From positions 1-36,362 of the forward strand of contig JADCGA010000071.1 in assembly GCA_020249265.1 (NCBI GenBank): a DNA stretch of 36,362 bases. The letters run 5' to 3'. The stretch is from Roseomonas sp. GTDB taxonomy: Bacteria > Pseudomonadota > Alphaproteobacteria > Acetobacterales > Acetobacteraceae. This document shows positions 1-7,611 of this stretch, piece after piece. Position numbers and translations under genes: made by a program. How positions within the stretch are numbered: the first letter of the stretch is position 1; every line of letters starts with the position of its first letter. The notes under the pieces are model-generated. The model saw only the letters and a program-made list of their open reading frames with translations. It ran no database searches and was not told the DNA's origin.

Positions 1-140
1 AGGCCGTGCAAGCGCGCTTCGCGCAGGAAGGGCTGCAAGCGCTGCCAAGTGAAAGCCCGGAAGAATTTGGCCGTTTCGTGCAGGCCGAAATGCCGATCTG
101 GGCCGAGATTGTGAAGGATGCCGGCGCCACGGCGGAGTAA
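1..140 (+). CDS. Tripartite tricarboxylate transporter receptor (TctC/Bug family), C-terminal fragment
   Basis: Reading from base 3 gives about 45 residues before a TAA stop at 138-140; the 5' part lies outside the window. The fragment has the pattern of the last helix of Bug/TctC periplasmic binding proteins: an EGLQALPSESPEEFGRF segment, then a charged helix ending in WAEIVKDAGA. In this family that region packs against the second lobe of the binding protein, which captures small carboxylates in the periplasm. The downstream neighbour on the opposite strand is an AlkA-like glycosylase with convergent orientation and only 8 bases between the stops. Assignment to the family is fairly safe from the C-terminal signature and from the many full-length relatives in the window; the ligand is unknown. 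Confidence 0.75.
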   Translation, partial: AVQARFAQEGLQALPSESPEEFGRFVQAEMPIWAEIVKDAGATAE

Positions 141-148
141 AACGCCCC

Positions 149-790
149 CTACCCTTCCCCCGCCGGCCGGCCTGTCACGTAGCGCCAATGATGCCAAAGC
201 AGCCGCGCCGCCATGGACCGCCAGGGCCGCCAGGCGCTGGCAAGTGCGGCCAATTCCTTGGGGCTTGGCCGTCCCAGCAAGCCGCGCAGCGCCGCCAGCG
301 ATGCCGCCAGCGCCAAATCACCTGAAGGGAAAACATCCGGCCGATCCAGGCCGAACAGCAAATGCACCTCTGCCGTCCAGGGGCCGAAGCCGGGGATGGC
401 AGAAATGGCGGCCACCGCCGCCTCATCTGGCAAGGCGGCCAAGCCTTCCGCCGAAAGCTGTCCACGCGCAAAAGCCTCGGCCAGGCCGCGCGCGTGAAGC
501 AGCTTTGGCCGCGATAGCCCGGCCTGCCGCAACGCCTCATCACTCAGCTCCAGCAGCCCCTCGGGCGTGGTCGCCCCCGGTAAGGCCGCAAGCCGGCCCC
601 AGATCGCGGTGGCAGCTTGGTTGGAGATCATCTGCCCGCAGAGGCTCCGCAGCAGCCCAGGAAAACCCGCCTCGCGCCGCCGCCAAGGCAGGACCCCGGC
701 GCGTTCAGGGATGGAGGCGATCAGCGAATCGCGTTCTGCCAAGTCCATCAGCGCCTGGGCCGCCCAGCCGGGCGCATCGGCTGCAAACAT
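149..790 (-). CDS. DNA-3-methyladenine glycosylase II-like protein (AlkA/HhH-GPD)
   Basis: The 213-residue product is a helix-hairpin-helix GPD base-excision glycosylase, expected to release alkylated purines from DNA. The helix-hairpin-helix lies at about residues 125-149 (AISAIPGFGPWTAE). The catalytic aspartate is D158 in FPSGDLAL, matching the Asp of the AlkA family. The length equals compact bacterial AlkA homologues that lack the N-terminal TBP-like domain of E. coli AlkA. The chosen ATG at 788-790 lies 13 bases after the stop of the DUF177 gene; a longer frame reading through that gene is only its shadow. No clear Shine-Dalgarno precedes it, so translation may be coupled to the upstream gene. 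A second AlkA paralogue lies at 10070-10717. Family assignment is firm; substrate range is not. Confidence 0.88.
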   Translation of the reverse strand: MFAADAPGWAAQALMDLAERDSLIASIPERAGVLPWRRREAGFPGLLRSLCGQMISNQAATAIWGRLAALPGATTPEGLLELSDEALRQAGLSRPKLLHARGLAEAFARGQLSAEGLAALPDEAAVAAISAIPGFGPWTAEVHLLFGLDRPDVFPSGDLALAASLAALRGLLGRPSPKELAALASAWRPWRSMAARLLWHHWRYVTGRPAGEG

Positions 791-803
791 CGCAGCGGTG
801 GCG

Positions 804-1313
804 CTAGGCTTTGCCGCCACGCAGCAGGGCCAGCTTGGCGAAGGGATTGCGCAGCGCTTCCTCGGGCGCATCGTCCAGCCCCACGGGCAAATGCGCGCCG
901 TCAGCGCGGGGATAGGGGTTGAGCGAGAGCGACAATTCCTCGGCCAAAGCCTCGCCCAGGTCGAAATGGCCGGTCGCATCGGCCTCGATCTCATCGGGTC
1001 CATCCGGGTCCTCGGAAGGGGCGGCCTCGGGCGGCAGCACAACCAGGCAGAAGGGCTTGTCCAAATTCTCGGTCACCGGCTCAAGGCTGACAACGCAAAG
1101 CTGCACCGCTTCGGCCCTGATGCGCCCGTTCAGCAATAGGCCCCCGCCCGGATAGGGTTTGCGGGTGAAGCGCGCACTGAAATGGCGCAGGGCTTGAATG
1201 CCGAAGCGTTCCGCAAGGGCGGCACATTCCAGTGGGGTGGCTTCCAGCACTTCCCCCACCCCTGCCAGGGGCGGATCGTTCAGAAGCTGCCGACGCGAAA
1301 ATTCAGGCAGCAT
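804..1313 (-). CDS. DUF177/YceD family protein
   Basis: This 169-residue protein matches the DUF177 (YceD) family, small acidic proteins linked to 23S rRNA/ribosome biogenesis and usually encoded directly before rpmF and plsX. Visible features are the N-terminal EFSRRQLL segment, a central FCLVVLP strand followed by an acidic stretch (SEDPDGPDEIEAD), and a C-terminal segment with LSLNPYPRAD and LRNPFAKLALL typical of the family. In many members this region carries a CxxC pair, which is absent here. The ATG at 1311-1313 overlaps the end of the cytochrome chaperone gene by 11 bases, so the two are translationally coupled. Here the next gene is alkA-like rather than rpmF/plsX/fabH, so the usual downstream order has been lost or rearranged. 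Confidence 0.85.
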   Translation of the reverse strand: MLPEFSRRQLLNDPPLAGVGEVLEATPLECAALAERFGIQALRHFSARFTRKPYPGGGLLLNGRIRAEAVQLCVVSLEPVTENLDKPFCLVVLPPEAAPSEDPDGPDEIEADATGHFDLGEALAEELSLSLNPYPRADGAHLPVGLDDAPEEALRNPFAKLALLRGGKA

Positions 1314-1857
1314 CGCCAATGGCTTCCGGCGCCAGGAACTGCGCCTGCCCGCTGATAAGCTTGGCAAAATCCTGGGTTTGCAGGTAATCCGCTTGGGCCA
1401 AGGCAATGCGCGCGAGGCGCTGAGCATTGGGGCCGGCTTCTTCCGTGCGCCAGACATTGCGCGCAAGCGCTACAGCCATCGCCGCCTGGTCCGCACTATC
1501 AAGCGCGGCTTCATAGGCAGTGGCGCGGCCGTGAAACGCCTCCCACAAGCCACGCACGCGCTTGCCCACCACCAGATCACTCACGCCCATTTCGCGCAAA
1601 TTGACATCCATATCGGAAAACATGGCGTCAAATACGGCCTGGGCCAAAGCGGGGCCGCGCGTATCGGCATCGCGCCTGACGCGCCGGACCAGCAGCGCGG
1701 CATGCAGATGGATGAGGTCCAGCCGGCCTTCCACCGAATCGCGCACACCAAGATCAGTGTAGAAATAGGGCGTGCGCGCGGCGGCAACGGCCGCGCCGTA
1801 AAGGGTGAAACCCGCTCTTTCGTGCGGCGGGCGGCGCAAGGTGCTCAGCAGACCCAT
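1303..1857 (-). CDS. Ubiquinol-cytochrome c chaperone family protein (CBP3-like)
   Basis: The 184-residue product belongs to the ubiquinol-cytochrome c chaperone family, the bacterial relatives of mitochondrial Cbp3, which help assemble cytochrome b into the bc1 complex. Typical stretches are the YGAAVAAARTPYFYTDLGV region near residues 20-40, the RLDLIHLHAALLVRRVR helix, and FDAMFSDMDVNLREMGVSD near the middle, a family hallmark. The start MGLLSTLRR is chosen because family members begin with a short hydrophobic-basic N-terminus and because AGGA lies about 6 bases before the ATG. The gene is divergent from the BamE-like lipoprotein and overlaps the DUF177 gene downstream. This chaperone/DUF177/BamE cluster is common in Alphaproteobacteria. 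Confidence 0.9.
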   Translation of the reverse strand: MGLLSTLRRPPHERAGFTLYGAAVAAARTPYFYTDLGVRDSVEGRLDLIHLHAALLVRRVRRDADTRGPALAQAVFDAMFSDMDVNLREMGVSDLVVGKRVRGLWEAFHGRATAYEAALDSADQAAMAVALARNVWRTEEAGPNAQRLARIALAQADYLQTQDFAKLISGQAQFLAPEAIGDAA

Positions 1858-1988
1858 TGTTCCTGTTCCAAGCCTGAAGCTAGCGGTTGACCCCGAAGGC
1901 TCAGCCTGTCTATCGAAGAGCATGGACATGGGTCCGGAGCGGCGAATGGTCAATCTTGAACAGGGTATCTTGGGCTGGGAACCGCGAC
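1858..1988. promoter_or_regulatory. Divergent promoter region between cytochrome chaperone and BamE-like lipoprotein
   Basis: This 131-base intergenic stretch separates two genes that are transcribed away from each other, so it must carry both of their promoters. An AGGAACA Shine-Dalgarno for the minus-strand gene lies at its left edge. No convincing -35/-10 pair or operator was recognised by eye. Confidence 0.5.
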
Positions 1989-2495
1989 ATGGCTGAAGAA
2001 TTACGCGCCAAGCGCCGCTTAAGCGCCCTGGTAATGCTGGCCGCACTCGCGCTTGGCGCCTGCGAAAGACTGGCCCCGCCGCCGGTGCCGCGCGGCAATC
2101 GGGTGGATTCGGAAAGGCTCTCCCAGATCAACAAGGGGGTGCAGACTCGCAGCGATGTGCTGGCGCTTCTGGGCCCGCCCACGGCGCGCGGCACCTTTGA
2201 CGAGGAGAATTGGTTCTATATCAGCGGCCATACCCAGCTCATGCCCGGGCGTTATCTGGAATTGCGTGACAGGGTGGTGGTGGCGATCAGCTTCGACCGC
2301 CGCGGTGTAGTGCAGGATATCCGTCAATTGCGGCCGGAGGACGGGCGGGATGTCGGCATGGTGTCCCGCGAAACCCCCGTGCCGGGAACGGAGCGGAACC
2401 TGATGCAGGCGCTGTTCGGCAATATCGGCAGGCCCAGCCTTGGCGATGGTGCCACGGGCGGGATGAACAATCCGGCACGCATGAATCGCCAATGA
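1989..2495 (+). CDS. BamE/SmpA/OmlA-family outer membrane lipoprotein
   Basis: This 168-residue protein is a small lipoprotein of the SmpA/OmlA (BamE) family, which supports the BAM complex that inserts beta-barrel proteins into the outer membrane. The N-terminus (MAEELRAKRR) is basic, followed by a hydrophobic stretch and the lipobox LGAC, with Cys about residue 25 as the predicted lipidation site. The core motif follows: INKGVQTRSDVLALLGPPT, then NWFYISG, then a strand RVVVAISFDRRGVV, which is the usual BamE fold order. The C-terminal 45 residues are Gly/Pro/Asn-rich and likely disordered. The ATG at 1989 is preferred because it gives a normal lipoprotein signal; the longer frame would bury it. 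Confidence 0.9.
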   Translation: MAEELRAKRRLSALVMLAALALGACERLAPPPVPRGNRVDSERLSQINKGVQTRSDVLALLGPPTARGTFDEENWFYISGHTQLMPGRYLELRDRVVVAISFDRRGVVQDIRQLRPEDGRDVGMVSRETPVPGTERNLMQALFGNIGRPSLGDGATGGMNNPARMNRQ

Positions 2496-2533
2496 GCCGT
2501 GTCACGCGCTGCGATGGGCCGAATAGCGGGACG

Positions 2534-3271
2534 TTACTGCCCGCCCAGCAACAGGGCTGATAGGCTCGGGGCAAGCCCCTGCGTCACGCGCCCCCGGGGC
2601 GGCGCATAGGACCCGCTTTGCGCCCGCGGCGGATTGAGCGCCACCAGCGCTTCCGCAAGTTTCACCCCGCAGCGAATGCCGTCAAACAGGGGCAAGGCCG
2701 CCCGGCCGGCCAAACGCTGGTCAAAGCCCGCCAGAGCCGCGCCGGCCAGCACCACGGAATCCGCCCCCTGCGCCGCCAGCCCTTCCACCGCGACGCGGAG
2801 CTTTTCGGCAACGCCTTCCGGGTTGGCGAGTGCTTCCTGCGGCGTCGCATCCAGCCCGGCGAGCGCCGCAAGCCTTGCCGATAGCCCATGGCGCGCGATC
2901 AATTCCCGGTAGGGCTCGACATTGCCGAAGGTGATCAAGCCAAAGCGGCCGCCCATCATGCAGGCCGTCAGCGCTGCCGCTTCCGTCATGCCAAGCACCG
3001 GACAGGGCATCATCTGGCGTGCGGCATCCAGCGCGGTGTCGAAACTGACCGCGAGCAATACCGCATCCACGCGGCCAGCGTATTCCGCCAACGCTTCCAA
3101 AAGCGCGTGACCGGCAATGATATTCTCCACGCGCGTCGCGATCACGGCAGGCCCGAAGCGCGGTGTTGCGCCGATGATCTCGGTGCCTGGCGCGGCAGCC
3201 GCGCGCGCCACTGCGGCGCAGGTTTCGGTAATGGCTTCGGTGGTATTCGCATTGGCAACCAAAAGGCGCAT
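2534..3271 (-). CDS. Asp/Glu/hydantoin racemase family protein, catalytic cysteines not conserved
   Basis: The 245-residue product has the Asp/Glu/hydantoin racemase fold: N-terminal VANANTT (family NPNTS/T), a middle DAVLLAVSFDTALDAAR segment, PVLGMTEAA, and a C-terminal GADSVVLAGAALAG block. Enzymes of this family, such as hydantoin and allantoin racemases, use two cysteines, one in an ACFxDPGL-like motif and one in a LGCAGM-like motif. By inspection V75 and G177 occupy those positions, so the classical two-base mechanism seems impossible. Family members with LAGAPLAG instead of the second cysteine motif exist, so this may be a distinct subfamily of unknown function. Start ATG at 3269-3271 has GGAGA about 5 bases upstream. 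It is divergent from the M20 peptidase. Confidence 0.8.
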   Translation of the reverse strand: MRLLVANANTTEAITETCAAVARAAAAPGTEIIGATPRFGPAVIATRVENIIAGHALLEALAEYAGRVDAVLLAVSFDTALDAARQMMPCPVLGMTEAAALTACMMGGRFGLITFGNVEPYRELIARHGLSARLAALAGLDATPQEALANPEGVAEKLRVAVEGLAAQGADSVVLAGAALAGFDQRLAGRAALPLFDGIRCGVKLAEALVALNPPRAQSGSYAPPRGRVTQGLAPSLSALLLGGQ

Positions 3272-3395
3272 TGCTGTCTCTCCGTTCTCGGCGCAGCCTA
3301 ACAGCAAGCCCCTGCCCTGCCGAGTTGCCCCCTTGCCCTATCTGCCGCGGCGCCGCAGGCTTCGGGTGTGATCATTCACAGGACCCGGAAACACC
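3272..3395. promoter_or_regulatory. Divergent promoter region between racemase-like gene and M20 peptidase
   Basis: A 124-base intergenic stretch between divergently transcribed genes. It contains GGAGA for the minus-strand gene and a GGAAAC ahead of the plus-strand ATG. I could not identify core promoter elements or an operator by eye. Confidence 0.45.
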
Positions 3396-4541
3396 ATGCC
3401 TGACGCCGCCGCTGCCCTTGCCCTGCCTTTTGAGACTGATGACATCCTCGCCCGCCTGATGCGCTGGGCGGCCTGCGAGAGCCCGACCTTCGATGCGGGG
3501 GCGGTCAATCGCATGATGGATCTGGCGTCCCGCGATTTGGCGCTGCTGGGGGCGCATATTGATCGTATTCCGGGCCGGATGGGGCTTGGCGATTGCGTGC
3601 GCGCGCGCTTCCCACACTCGGCCGGCGATGGCGCGCCGGGCATTCTGGTGATGGCGCATCTGGATACGGTGCACCCCATTGGCACGCTGGAAAAACTGCC
3701 AATCCGGCGCGACGGCAATCGCTGCTATGGGCCTGGCATTCTGGACATGAAGGGCGGCACGGTGCTGGCGGTGGAAGCGATGCACCAGATCATCGCGGCC
3801 AAGCTACCCACGCCCTTGCCCATCACGATTTTGCTGACAAGCGATGAGGAAATCGGCAGCCCCTCCACGCGCGATCTGATCGAAGCGGAAGCGGCACGCC
3901 ATAAATTCGTCCTCGTGCCGGAACCGGCGCGGCCCGATGGCGGGGTGGTGACAGGGCGCTATGCCATTGCGCGCTTTAATCTGAAAACCACGGGCCGGCC
4001 TTCCCATGCGGGCGCAAGGCTCGCGGAAGGGCGCAGTTCCATCAAGGAAATGTGCCGGCAGATCCTGGCGATTGAGGATATGACGACCGAGGATTGCACC
4101 TTCTCCGTGGGCGTTCTGCATGGCGGGCAATGGGTGAATTGCGTTACCACAACCACGCAAGCCGAGGCGCTTTCCATGGCCAAGCGCCAGGAAGATTTGG
4201 ATGCGGGTGTCGCGAAAATGCTGGCGCTGCGGTCTTCCACCAATGATGTGCAATTGGAAGTGACACGCGGCGTCACACGCCCGGTATGGGAGCCCGATGC
4301 GAAGGTGCTGGCGCTTTATCGCCATGCGCGGGAGATTGCGCAGGCAATCGGCTTTGACATCAACCACCAATCAAGCGGCGGCGGTTCTGATGGCAATTTC
4401 ACCGGCGCGCTTGGCATCACCACGCTGGATGGCTTGGGCGTGCAAGGGGCGATGGCGCATACGCTTGAAGAACATGTGCTGATAGACAGCCTGGTGCCGC
4501 GCGCCAAGCTGATAGCAGGGCTGCTGACGACGTTGAATTAG
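3396..4541 (+). CDS. M20 family metallopeptidase (glutamate carboxypeptidase-like)
   Basis: This 381-residue protein is an M20 zinc peptidase of the glutamate carboxypeptidase (CPG2) type, expected to hydrolyse the amide bond of N-acylated or peptidyl amino acids. The metal and catalytic residues are in place: H88 and D90 in MAHLDTVHP, D117 in GILDMKGG, the catalytic E151 with E152 in TSDEEIGS, E176 in VPEPA, and H355 in AHTLEEH. The dimerisation domain occupies about residues 190-300, with the conserved GRPSHAG at about 200-206. No signal peptide is seen, so it is probably cytoplasmic, unlike secreted CPG2. Its stop codon overlaps the convergent reductase gene by 4 bases. The racemase-like neighbour suggests amino acid derivative metabolism, an inference only. 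Confidence 0.92.
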   Translation: MPDAAAALALPFETDDILARLMRWAACESPTFDAGAVNRMMDLASRDLALLGAHIDRIPGRMGLGDCVRARFPHSAGDGAPGILVMAHLDTVHPIGTLEKLPIRRDGNRCYGPGILDMKGGTVLAVEAMHQIIAAKLPTPLPITILLTSDEEIGSPSTRDLIEAEAARHKFVLVPEPARPDGGVVTGRYAIARFNLKTTGRPSHAGARLAEGRSSIKEMCRQILAIEDMTTEDCTFSVGVLHGGQWVNCVTTTTQAEALSMAKRQEDLDAGVAKMLALRSSTNDVQLEVTRGVTRPVWEPDAKVLALYRHAREIAQAIGFDINHQSSGGGSDGNFTGALGITTLDGLGVQGAMAHTLEEHVLIDSLVPRAKLIAGLLTTLN

Positions 4542-5602
4542 CTTCCCATAAGCTCCTGCAAGTTATCATCCGAGGCTGGGCGCGTGCCAGCCTCACATTC
4601 ATGGATCATGGCGACCAGCCGCGCGATAGTGGGGCAGGCAACACCATGGCGCGCGGCAATGCCCAGGACAGGTGCGATTTGCGCATCCACTGGCGTGCGG
4701 CGCCGGCGCACCCAAAGGTCGCGCCAAATGCCGGAATGGGTTTTCGCATTCGGTCGATTGAATTCCACCATGGCGGCAATGGAAGCCGCTGCCGAGGCTT
4801 CAGGTGCATCAGGCGCGAAGGCTGCGGGGGCAAAGCCGTTGAAGCTGCCGACCGTCACACCCTCGGCACGGGCCACCGCCATGGCTTCCTGACCAAGGCG
4901 CCGCCAGAGCGGCAGCAATTCCGGCCGTGCCAGCGCATCGGCAATGCCTTTTTCGCCCAGCGCCTGCGTGTACAGCATGGAGCTATAGGCGATCTTGCCC
5001 CAAAGATAGCCCCAGATATTCTCCGTCATGATCGCATCGGGTTCAAAATGATCGCGCAGCATCCGGTGCAACGCGGCAAGGCGCGGCGTGATGGTGCCAT
5101 TCAATTCGCCGAGCACCAGCGCGCCGCGCCCGCCATAGATGATCCGCCCCGGCGCCAGCCAATCGGCGCTGAAATTGACGAAGCAGCCAATGGTGCGCGC
5201 CTCACCCAGAATGGACGCAATCAGCGCCTCGCAAAGCCCGTTTTGCAGCGAAAGCACATAGCCATCGGGCGCCAGATGCGGCGCAATGGCGTGGCAGGCG
5301 GCTTCCGTATCCTGCGCCTTCACACAAAGCAGCACGCGGCGGAACTGGCCCTTCAGCCTGGCCGGCGTATAGGCGGGGGCAGAGATGCGGTGCGGGTCAA
5401 CCGGGCCTTCGATGGTGAGGCCAACCGCCGGGTCACGAATGGCCGCCACATGATCTTCGACGATATCCACAAACACCACGGCATGACGCGCACGCACCAG
5501 CGCGGCACCCAAAGTCCCGCCAATCGCACCAGCGCCCCAGATCAGGATTGGGCCATGATCCACCGCTTCACGGATGGCGCTTTGTTGGGCTTCACTCGTC
5601 AT
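4538..5602 (-). CDS. Ketopantoate reductase family protein (PanE/ApbA-like)
   Basis: The 354-residue product matches the 2-dehydropantoate 2-reductase family. An N-terminal Rossmann domain carries the NADPH loop G23-A-G25-A-I-G28, followed by LLCVKAQDT (about 91-99) and LSLQNGL (about 117-123). The C-terminal helical domain has the catalytic lysine, K203, in WGYLWGKIAYSS. At 354 residues it is about 50 longer than E. coli PanE (about 300), with an extended N-terminus and an insertion around 255-275 rich in Ala/Pro. Large PanE paralogues often act on other 2-oxo acids, so pantothenate synthesis should not be assumed. It lies tail to tail with the M20 peptidase, with the TAA and TAG stops sharing bases, and no terminator can fit between them. 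Confidence 0.85.
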   Translation of the reverse strand: MTSEAQQSAIREAVDHGPILIWGAGAIGGTLGAALVRARHAVVFVDIVEDHVAAIRDPAVGLTIEGPVDPHRISAPAYTPARLKGQFRRVLLCVKAQDTEAACHAIAPHLAPDGYVLSLQNGLCEALIASILGEARTIGCFVNFSADWLAPGRIIYGGRGALVLGELNGTITPRLAALHRMLRDHFEPDAIMTENIWGYLWGKIAYSSMLYTQALGEKGIADALARPELLPLWRRLGQEAMAVARAEGVTVGSFNGFAPAAFAPDAPEASAAASIAAMVEFNRPNAKTHSGIWRDLWVRRRRTPVDAQIAPVLGIAARHGVACPTIARLVAMIHECEAGTRPASDDNLQELMGS

Positions 5603-5730
5603 TGCAATCTCCTTGAGCGCGCAGGCTGCCGCAAAGCGTCATCCCTTGCCAAGGGCAGGGCAAGGCAGCAGGGTGGTCGCGCACCTATTCCCGGAATCAC
5701 GCGCTTGCCCCTGCCCTACCCCTGCCGCCC

Positions 5731-6609
5731 ATGATGCCGCGCTGGAATACCCTGCCTGGCAATTTGCGAGGGGCGGTGCTGATGAGCCTGGCGGCGATGC
5801 TCTTTGCCGGAGAGGCGCTGGCGATCCGCTATATGAATGAACGCGGCATACCAACGGCGATGCAGCTTTTCGCACGCTCCTTCGGGCAATTACTTTGGGT
5901 CACGCCCTTGCTGCTGCAGACCGGGCTTCAGGTGTTTCGCACCAATCGGCGTGGGCTGCATATCCTGCGTGGTGTCGCCAGCCTGCTGACCTGGGGTTTC
6001 TATTTCCTGTCCTTTGTTTTCCTCGATCTCGCCACAGCCACCGTCCTTTCCTTCACTAATGTCATGTTCACAACGCTGCTGGCCGGGCCGATCCTGAAGG
6101 AGCGTATCGGCACAGCGCGCTGGATCGGCACTATGGCGGGGTTTCTGGGCGTGGTGCTGATGCTACGCCCGGGGGCGGAGATTTCTTTCATCGGCGTAGT
6201 GCTTGCCTTGGCGTCAGCCGCCAGTTGGTGCGGCATCACGCTCACCAGCCGCATGCTGGCGCAAACCGAACCGAATGAAACCGTGCTCGCCTGGGTTGGC
6301 GTGGTGACCAGCCTTGGCATGCTGCCCTTCGCGATTTCCGCCTTCACGCCGGTCAGTGCCTTTGATCTGCTGTTTCTGCTGGCCTTCGCCATCACCACGC
6401 CTGGGATCATTTGGCTGCTGACCTCGGCCTATCGTGCGGGGGAGGCATCCGCCGTCGCGCCGTTCCAGTATTTGCGCCTGCTGCCCGTGGTGGGCTTTGG
6501 CTGGATTTTCTTCGGCGAAGTACCCGATCCCTGGACCTGGCTTGGCGGCGGTATCATCCTGGCTGGCGCGCTGGTCATCACCATTGCCGAAACGCGGCGC
6601 AGGAATTGA
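5731..6609 (+). CDS. DMT superfamily transporter (EamA domains)
   Basis: This 292-residue membrane protein has two EamA repeats of about five transmembrane helices each, the architecture of drug/metabolite transporters that usually export amino acids or metabolites. Helix one covers about residues 14-34. The first repeat ends near LGVVLMLRPG, and the second runs from FIGVVLALASAASW to the last helix GGGIILAGALVITIAE. The family signature APFQYLRLLPVVGFGWIFFGE is present in the second repeat. The first of two consecutive ATGs (5731 and 5734) is used because NLRGA before helix one is common in the family. There is no clear ribosome site there; an ATG at 5782 has GAGGGG before it but would cut into helix one. 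It begins a probable plus-strand operon reaching to 10717. Confidence 0.88.
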   Translation: MMPRWNTLPGNLRGAVLMSLAAMLFAGEALAIRYMNERGIPTAMQLFARSFGQLLWVTPLLLQTGLQVFRTNRRGLHILRGVASLLTWGFYFLSFVFLDLATATVLSFTNVMFTTLLAGPILKERIGTARWIGTMAGFLGVVLMLRPGAEISFIGVVLALASAASWCGITLTSRMLAQTEPNETVLAWVGVVTSLGMLPFAISAFTPVSAFDLLFLLAFAITTPGIIWLLTSAYRAGEASAVAPFQYLRLLPVVGFGWIFFGEVPDPWTWLGGGIILAGALVITIAETRRRN

Positions 6610-6621
6610 GCGGAGGACATC

Positions 6622-7605
6622 ATGGCCGAACCCATCGCAGTGGATCGCATCGAAATCACGGTGCTGGTGGATAATGTCACCGATAGCCTTTCCTCGACGC
6701 CAAGTTTTGTGACGCGCGAATGGATACGCCTGCAACGCCAAGGCATGAAGCGCACCATGGGTGGTGCGCTCTGCTGCGCTAATCACGGGCTGTCTTTGGT
6801 GGTGCGCACCGAAGTAGGCGGCGCATCCCGCACGGTGCTGTTTGATGGCGGCCCGGTGGATTACGCGGTGGAACGCAATGGCACGCGGCTTGGCGTGGAT
6901 TTCGCGGCGATCGAGGCCATGGTGCTGTCTCATGGTCATTGGGATCATGCGGGCGGCCTGCCCAAGGCCATTGAAATGACTCGCGCGGCCAATGGTGGGC
7001 GCGCCGTGCCGCTATACCTGCACCCCGGCATGTTCCGCGAACGCGGCAGCCGCCAGGCCGATGGTGGCGTTTTTCCGATGGATAGAGTGCCGCCGCCCGA
7101 AGGCTGGGCAGCGATGGGTGCGGCGCCCATGGTGGTGCGCGATGAACACATTATCGCCGATGGTTTTTACGTAAGCGGCGAGATTTCGCGCACCACCGCA
7201 TACGAAACCGGCCTGCCAGGCCAAGTGGCGCGCGATGACGAAAACACCCCCTGGCAGCCCGATGAATGGCTGACCGATGAACGCTTCATGGCGGTGCATT
7301 TGCGCGGCAAGGGGTTGATCGTGTTTTCTGCCTGCTCGCACACCGGCATTGTCAATGTGCTGCATGCCGCGCGGCGGCGCTTTCCTGATGTGCTTCTTTA
7401 TGCCGCGATGGGCGGCTTTCATCTCTCCGGCATCAATGAACGCGTGATCCCTGAGACAGTGCGCGATTTAGGAGGCTTTGGTCTGACCTATCTCTTCCCC
7501 GCGCATTGCACGGGCTGGCGCGCGGTGAATGCGCTGGAACGCGAGTATGGGGAGGCGATGGTGGTACCCGCCGCCGTCGGCAAGACCTTCACGCTCACGG
7601 CCTGA
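6622..7605 (+). CDS. MBL-fold metallohydrolase
   Basis: The 327-residue protein is a metallo-beta-lactamase-fold hydrolase. The metal motif HxHxDH is complete (H104, H106, D108, H109 in SHGHWDHAGG). Further likely ligands are H240 in SACSHTGIVN, H267 in GGFHLSG and H295 in PAHCTGW. This pattern, with the SHTGI and GGFH motifs, resembles the family annotated as 7,8-dihydropterin-6-yl-methyl-4-(beta-D-ribofuranosyl)aminobenzene 5'-phosphate synthase-like proteins of archaea and many bacteria, whose real substrates are mostly unknown. No signal peptide is seen. The ATG is preceded by GGAGGA about 5 bases upstream and follows the DMT transporter by 12 bases, so the two are probably co-transcribed. 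Its link with the lactate-permease-family gene 6 bases downstream is suggestive of carboxylate or lactone metabolism. Confidence 0.85.
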   Translation: MAEPIAVDRIEITVLVDNVTDSLSSTPSFVTREWIRLQRQGMKRTMGGALCCANHGLSLVVRTEVGGASRTVLFDGGPVDYAVERNGTRLGVDFAAIEAMVLSHGHWDHAGGLPKAIEMTRAANGGRAVPLYLHPGMFRERGSRQADGGVFPMDRVPPPEGWAAMGAAPMVVRDEHIIADGFYVSGEISRTTAYETGLPGQVARDDENTPWQPDEWLTDERFMAVHLRGKGLIVFSACSHTGIVNVLHAARRRFPDVLLYAAMGGFHLSGINERVIPETVRDLGGFGLTYLFPAHCTGWRAVNALEREYGEAMVVPAAVGKTFTLTA

Positions 7606-7611
7606 CGCAGC

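Noticed and set aside
118-807. Plus-strand 229-codon frame opposite alkA
   Set aside because: Pro/Arg/Ala-rich low-complexity product typical of the antisense frame of GC-rich genes, with no ribosome site or family match.
149-1042. Long reading frame that fuses sequence antisense-side DUF177 shadow with alkA as one 297-residue protein
   Set aside because: The first 84 residues are the out-of-frame image of DUF177; family similarity begins at the ATG at 788-790.
5644-5665. Inverted repeat CCTTGCC/GGCAAGG upstream of the PanE-like gene as an operator
   Set aside because: Short arms with an 8-base spacer and local low-complexity sequence; too weak to support.
4601-5734. Plus-strand 377-codon frame opposite the PanE-like gene
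   Set aside because: Shadow of a clear Rossmann-fold gene on the other strand; composition and lack of domains argue against coding.
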